Assembly (NCBI GenBank): GCA_024690695.1
Contig: JAILOS010000100.1
Span: 1 to 7,576 of the forward strand
Origin: Oscillospiraceae bacterium
GTDB taxonomy: Bacteria; Bacillota_A; Clostridia; Oscillospirales; Oscillospiraceae
Direction of reading: 5' to 3'
Length of the DNA stretch: 7,576 nt
In this document: in pieces, positions 5,257 to 7,576 of the stretch
Numbering within the stretch: position 1 is the first letter of the stretch
How the letters are laid out: every line of letters starts with the position of its first letter
The notes under the pieces: generated by a model
Seen by the model: only the letters and a program-made list of their open reading frames with translations
Databases searched by the model: none
What the model was told of the DNA's origin: nothing
Program-made: the position numbers and the translations under genes

Positions 5257-7576
5257 ATGGCAGAACTGAGACCGAAAATCGTAAAACTCTGCAAGGTGGT
5301 CGGCGGCCTCACGGGCATGGTCAACAAAATTGACGAGAACGCCCCGGAGTACTACTCGCTGGCCGGGATCCTGACCGACGACGAGGCGGACGTCGCCATC
5401 GCCGCGGGTCTGCGCAAGGAGCGCACCGTCGAATACCTCGCCAAGAAAACCGGCAAGTCCCTTGAGGAGACCGAAAAGCTCTGCAAGCATCTGGCCTGGA
5501 TCGGCGTGTTCCGCGGCACCACCGACAAGACCGACGGCAAGGACCGCTACTACATGCAGATCTTCGCGCCCGGCATCATGGAGATGCTGGTCAACAACCA
5601 GGAGCTCCTGAAAACGCACCCCGAGGTGGGCCGCGCCTTTGAGGAGTACACCCGCATCCGCATGCAGAACATGACCCCCATCCTCCCGAACGGCTACGGC
5701 CTGATGCGCGTCGTGCCGGTGGAGGAGGCGCTCAAGGACATCCCCGACGTCGAGGATTACGACCGGATGTCCTACTACCTCAACAAGTACGACGTCTTCT
5801 CCGTCTCGCCCTGCTCCTGCCGCGCGTCCCGCACCTCGCTGGGCGACGGCTGCGGCCATCTGGACGAGGACATGTGCGTGCAGATGGGCAAGGGCGCCGA
5901 GCACTACATCAAAACCGGCCGCGCAAGACAGATCACCCGCGAGGAAGCCTGGGAGATCATCAAGCGCGCCGAGCAGAACGGCCTGATGCACGACATGCCC
6001 AACATCGAAGAGGCCGGCGAGAGCTCCGCGATCTGCAACTGCTGCTCCTGCGCCTGCTTCGGCCTGCGCGTGGGTCTGATGTTCGGCGCGCGGGACGTGA
6101 TCCGCTCCAACTACGTGGCCGAAGTGGACGAGGCCAAGTGCGTCGCCTGCGGCCAGTGCGTGGAGAACTGCCCCGCCAACGCTCTCAAGCTCGGCCAGAA
6201 GCTCTGCACCAAGACCCCGCTCGAGGAGAGCCGCTACACCAAGCTGAGCGACACCTTCATCGGCAAGCGCGCCTGGAACGTGGACTACCGCACGAACCAC
6301 GAGGACGTGGCGGAGACCGGCACCGCCCCCTGCAAGACCGCCTGCCCGGCCCACATCGCCGTCCAGGGCTATCTGAAGCTGGCCGCCCAGGGCCGTTATA
6401 CCGAGGCGCTGAAGCTCATCAAGAAGGAAAACCCGCTGCCCGCCGTCTGCGGCCGCATCTGCAACAAGCGCTGCGAGGCCGAATGCACCCGCGGCGACGT
6501 GGACGAGGCCGTCGCGATCGACGAGGTCAAGCGCTTCATCGCCGACCACGACCTGCACGAGGAGACGCGCTACATTCCCCCGATGGTCAACCAGATCGGC
6601 CGCCCCTACCCGCAGAAGATCGCCGTCATCGGCGCCGGCCCCGCGGGCCTGAGCTGCGCCTACTACCTGGCCGAGAAGGGCTATCCCGTCACCGTGTTCG
6701 ACCGCAATCCGGTCCCCGGCGGCATGCTGACGCTCGGCATCCCGAACTTCCGTCTGGAGAAGGACGTGCTCAACGCCGAGATCGACATTCTGCGCGAGAT
6801 GGGCGTGACCTTCCGCTGCGGCGTGGAGGTCGGCAGGGACGTGACGATCCAGCAGCTGCGCGAGGAGGGCTACAAGGGCTTCTATCTCGCCATCGGCGCG
6901 CAGAAGAGCGCGAAGCTGAACCTGCCCGGCGAGGAGCTCGAGGGCGTATACGGCGGCGTGGACTTCCTGCGCGAGGTGAACCTCGGCGGCAAGCCCGCCA
7001 TCGGCAAAAAGTGCGCCGTCATCGGCGGCGGCAACGTCGCGATGGACGTGTGCCGCACGGCCGTGCGTCTCGGCGCCGAGGAGACCTATATCATCTACCG
7101 CCGCACGAAGAACGAGATGCCCGCCGACAGGGACGAGGCCGCCGAGGCCGAGGCCGAGGGCGTGCAGTTCCGCTTCCTCAACGCCCCCACCGAGATCATC
7201 GGCGAAAACGGCAGGGTCGCCGCGCTGATGGTCGAGATCATGGAGCTGGGCGAGCCCGACGAGAAGGGCCGCCGCGCTCCCGTGGGCACCGGCAAGTTCG
7301 AGACCATCGAGGTCGATTCCGTCCTCGCCGCTGTCGGTCAGGCGATCGACTGGGGCGGACTGGATATCGGCGCGCTCAAGACCGGCAAGAAGGGCAACGC
7401 CATTGCCGATCCTGTCACCTATCAGTCCGAGCAGGACGACATCTTCGTCGGCGGCGACGTCTACACCGGCTCGAAGTTTGCCATCGACGCGATCGCGGCC
7501 GGACGCGAGGGCGCCGAGTCGCTGCACCGCTTTGTCAACGAAGGCCAGAGCCTGACCATCGGGCGCAACCTGCGTG
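5257..7576 (+). CDS. Multi-cluster Fe-S / FAD NAD(P)H oxidoreductase, GltD-like (3' end beyond window)
   Basis: The frame is open from ATG 5257 to the right edge: 773 codons, C-terminus missing. Residues about 37-105 look like a winged-helix fold. Then come CSC (Cys186, Cys188), CGH (Cys199-His201) and Cys207, followed by ICNCCSCACF (Cys260, 262, 263, 265, 267). A single ferredoxin motif CVACGQCVENCP (Cys295, 298, 301, 305) comes next. The GltD/DPD-type N-terminal Fe-S domain has CKTACP (359-364) and CGRICNKRCEAEC (398-410). The flavoprotein core has the FAD Rossmann motif GAGPAGLS (459-466), the second dinucleotide motif IGGGNVAMD (589-597) with YRR (614-616), typical of NADPH-using GltD relatives, and VGGDV (731-735) near the flavin. 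It should pass electrons between NAD(P)H and Fe-S clusters in the cytosol. It is not glutamate synthase: no large subunit adjoins and the N-terminal half differs. The physiological partner is unknown. No neighbouring plus-strand gene is visible, and it diverges from htpG. Confidence 0.92.
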   Translation, partial: MAELRPKIVKLCKVVGGLTGMVNKIDENAPEYYSLAGILTDDEADVAIAAGLRKERTVEYLAKKTGKSLEETEKLCKHLAWIGVFRGTTDKTDGKDRYYMQIFAPGIMEMLVNNQELLKTHPEVGRAFEEYTRIRMQNMTPILPNGYGLMRVVPVEEALKDIPDVEDYDRMSYYLNKYDVFSVSPCSCRASRTSLGDGCGHLDEDMCVQMGKGAEHYIKTGRARQITREEAWEIIKRAEQNGLMHDMPNIEEAGESSAICNCCSCACFGLRVGLMFGARDVIRSNYVAEVDEAKCVACGQCVENCPANALKLGQKLCTKTPLEESRYTKLSDTFIGKRAWNVDYRTNHEDVAETGTAPCKTACPAHIAVQGYLKLAAQGRYTEALKLIKKENPLPAVCGRICNKRCEAECTRGDVDEAVAIDEVKRFIADHDLHEETRYIPPMVNQIGRPYPQKIAVIGAGPAGLSCAYYLAEKGYPVTVFDRNPVPGGMLTLGIPNFRLEKDVLNAEIDILREMGVTFRCGVEVGRDVTIQQLREEGYKGFYLAIGAQKSAKLNLPGEELEGVYGGVDFLREVNLGGKPAIGKKCAVIGGGNVAMDVCRTAVRLGAEETYIIYRRTKNEMPADRDEAAEAEAEGVQFRFLNAPTEIIGENGRVAALMVEIMELGEPDEKGRRAPVGTGKFETIEVDSVLAAVGQAIDWGGLDIGALKTGKKGNAIADPVTYQSEQDDIFVGGDVYTGSKFAIDAIAAGREGAESLHRFVNEGQSLTIGRNLR

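Noticed and set aside
5202..5333. A 43-codon plus-strand ORF starting at the predicted transcription start and running out of frame into the oxidoreductase gene
   Set aside because: It is Arg-rich with no domain, overlaps the real gene by 77 nt, has no SD, and is readily explained by stop-poor GC-rich sequence.
5131..7527. A very long open frame (about 800 codons) on the minus strand opposite the oxidoreductase gene
   Set aside because: It is the antisense shadow of a GC-rich gene: low-complexity Ala/Gly/Val/Asp/Leu composition, no recognisable domain, and the opposite strand carries unambiguous Fe-S and FAD motifs.

Overview
The window is GC-rich (strongly G/C at third codon positions) and almost fully coding. 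It reads like chromosomal DNA of a high-GC anaerobic Firmicute, most likely a gut-type Clostridia lineage. This is inferred from the style of the HtpG and HemW sequences, a VanW-domain protein, use of GTG starts with purine-rich Shine-Dalgarno (SD) sites, and a cysteine-rich ferredoxin/flavin oxidoreductase typical of strict anaerobes. No mobile element, RNA gene, CRISPR array or transferred segment is visible.

Left of about 5030, three genes lie head to tail on the minus strand, in transcription order htpG (Hsp90 chaperone), hemW (radical-SAM heme chaperone) and a membrane-anchored VanW-domain protein. The last is cut by the window's left edge inside a long Pro-Thr repeat tail. The htpG-hemW gap is 31 nt, and hemW overlaps the VanW gene by 4 nt (GTGA), so the three look like one operon. 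It is read from a near-consensus promoter with an extended -10 at 5078-5105.

The only non-coding stretch is the 224-nt divergent intergenic region 5033-5256. It carries the htpG promoter on the minus strand and, about 60 bp away, a plus-strand promoter (TTGCGT-17-TAAAAT). The plus-strand promoter is surrounded by three inverted repeats: a perfect 12-bp palindrome inside its spacer, a 5-bp-stem hairpin at the predicted start site, and a perfect 17-bp odd palindrome just downstream. This looks like a controlled promoter.

From 5257 to the right edge runs one large plus-strand gene, open at the window end after 773 codons. It encodes, in order, a winged-helix-like N-terminus, two unusual cysteine clusters (CxC...C...C and CNCCSCAC), a four-cysteine ferredoxin motif, a GltD-type N-terminal Fe-S domain, and an FAD/NAD(P)H oxidoreductase core. 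The enzyme is probably a cytosolic NAD(P)H-linked electron-transfer flavoprotein with several Fe-S clusters; its physiological acceptor cannot be read from the sequence.

The known genes are conventional. The parts most worth a second look are the multi-cluster oxidoreductase with its palindrome-rich promoter, a possible short leader ORF at the htpG start, and the hexamer repeat/G-quadruplex tract in the VanW-protein tail.
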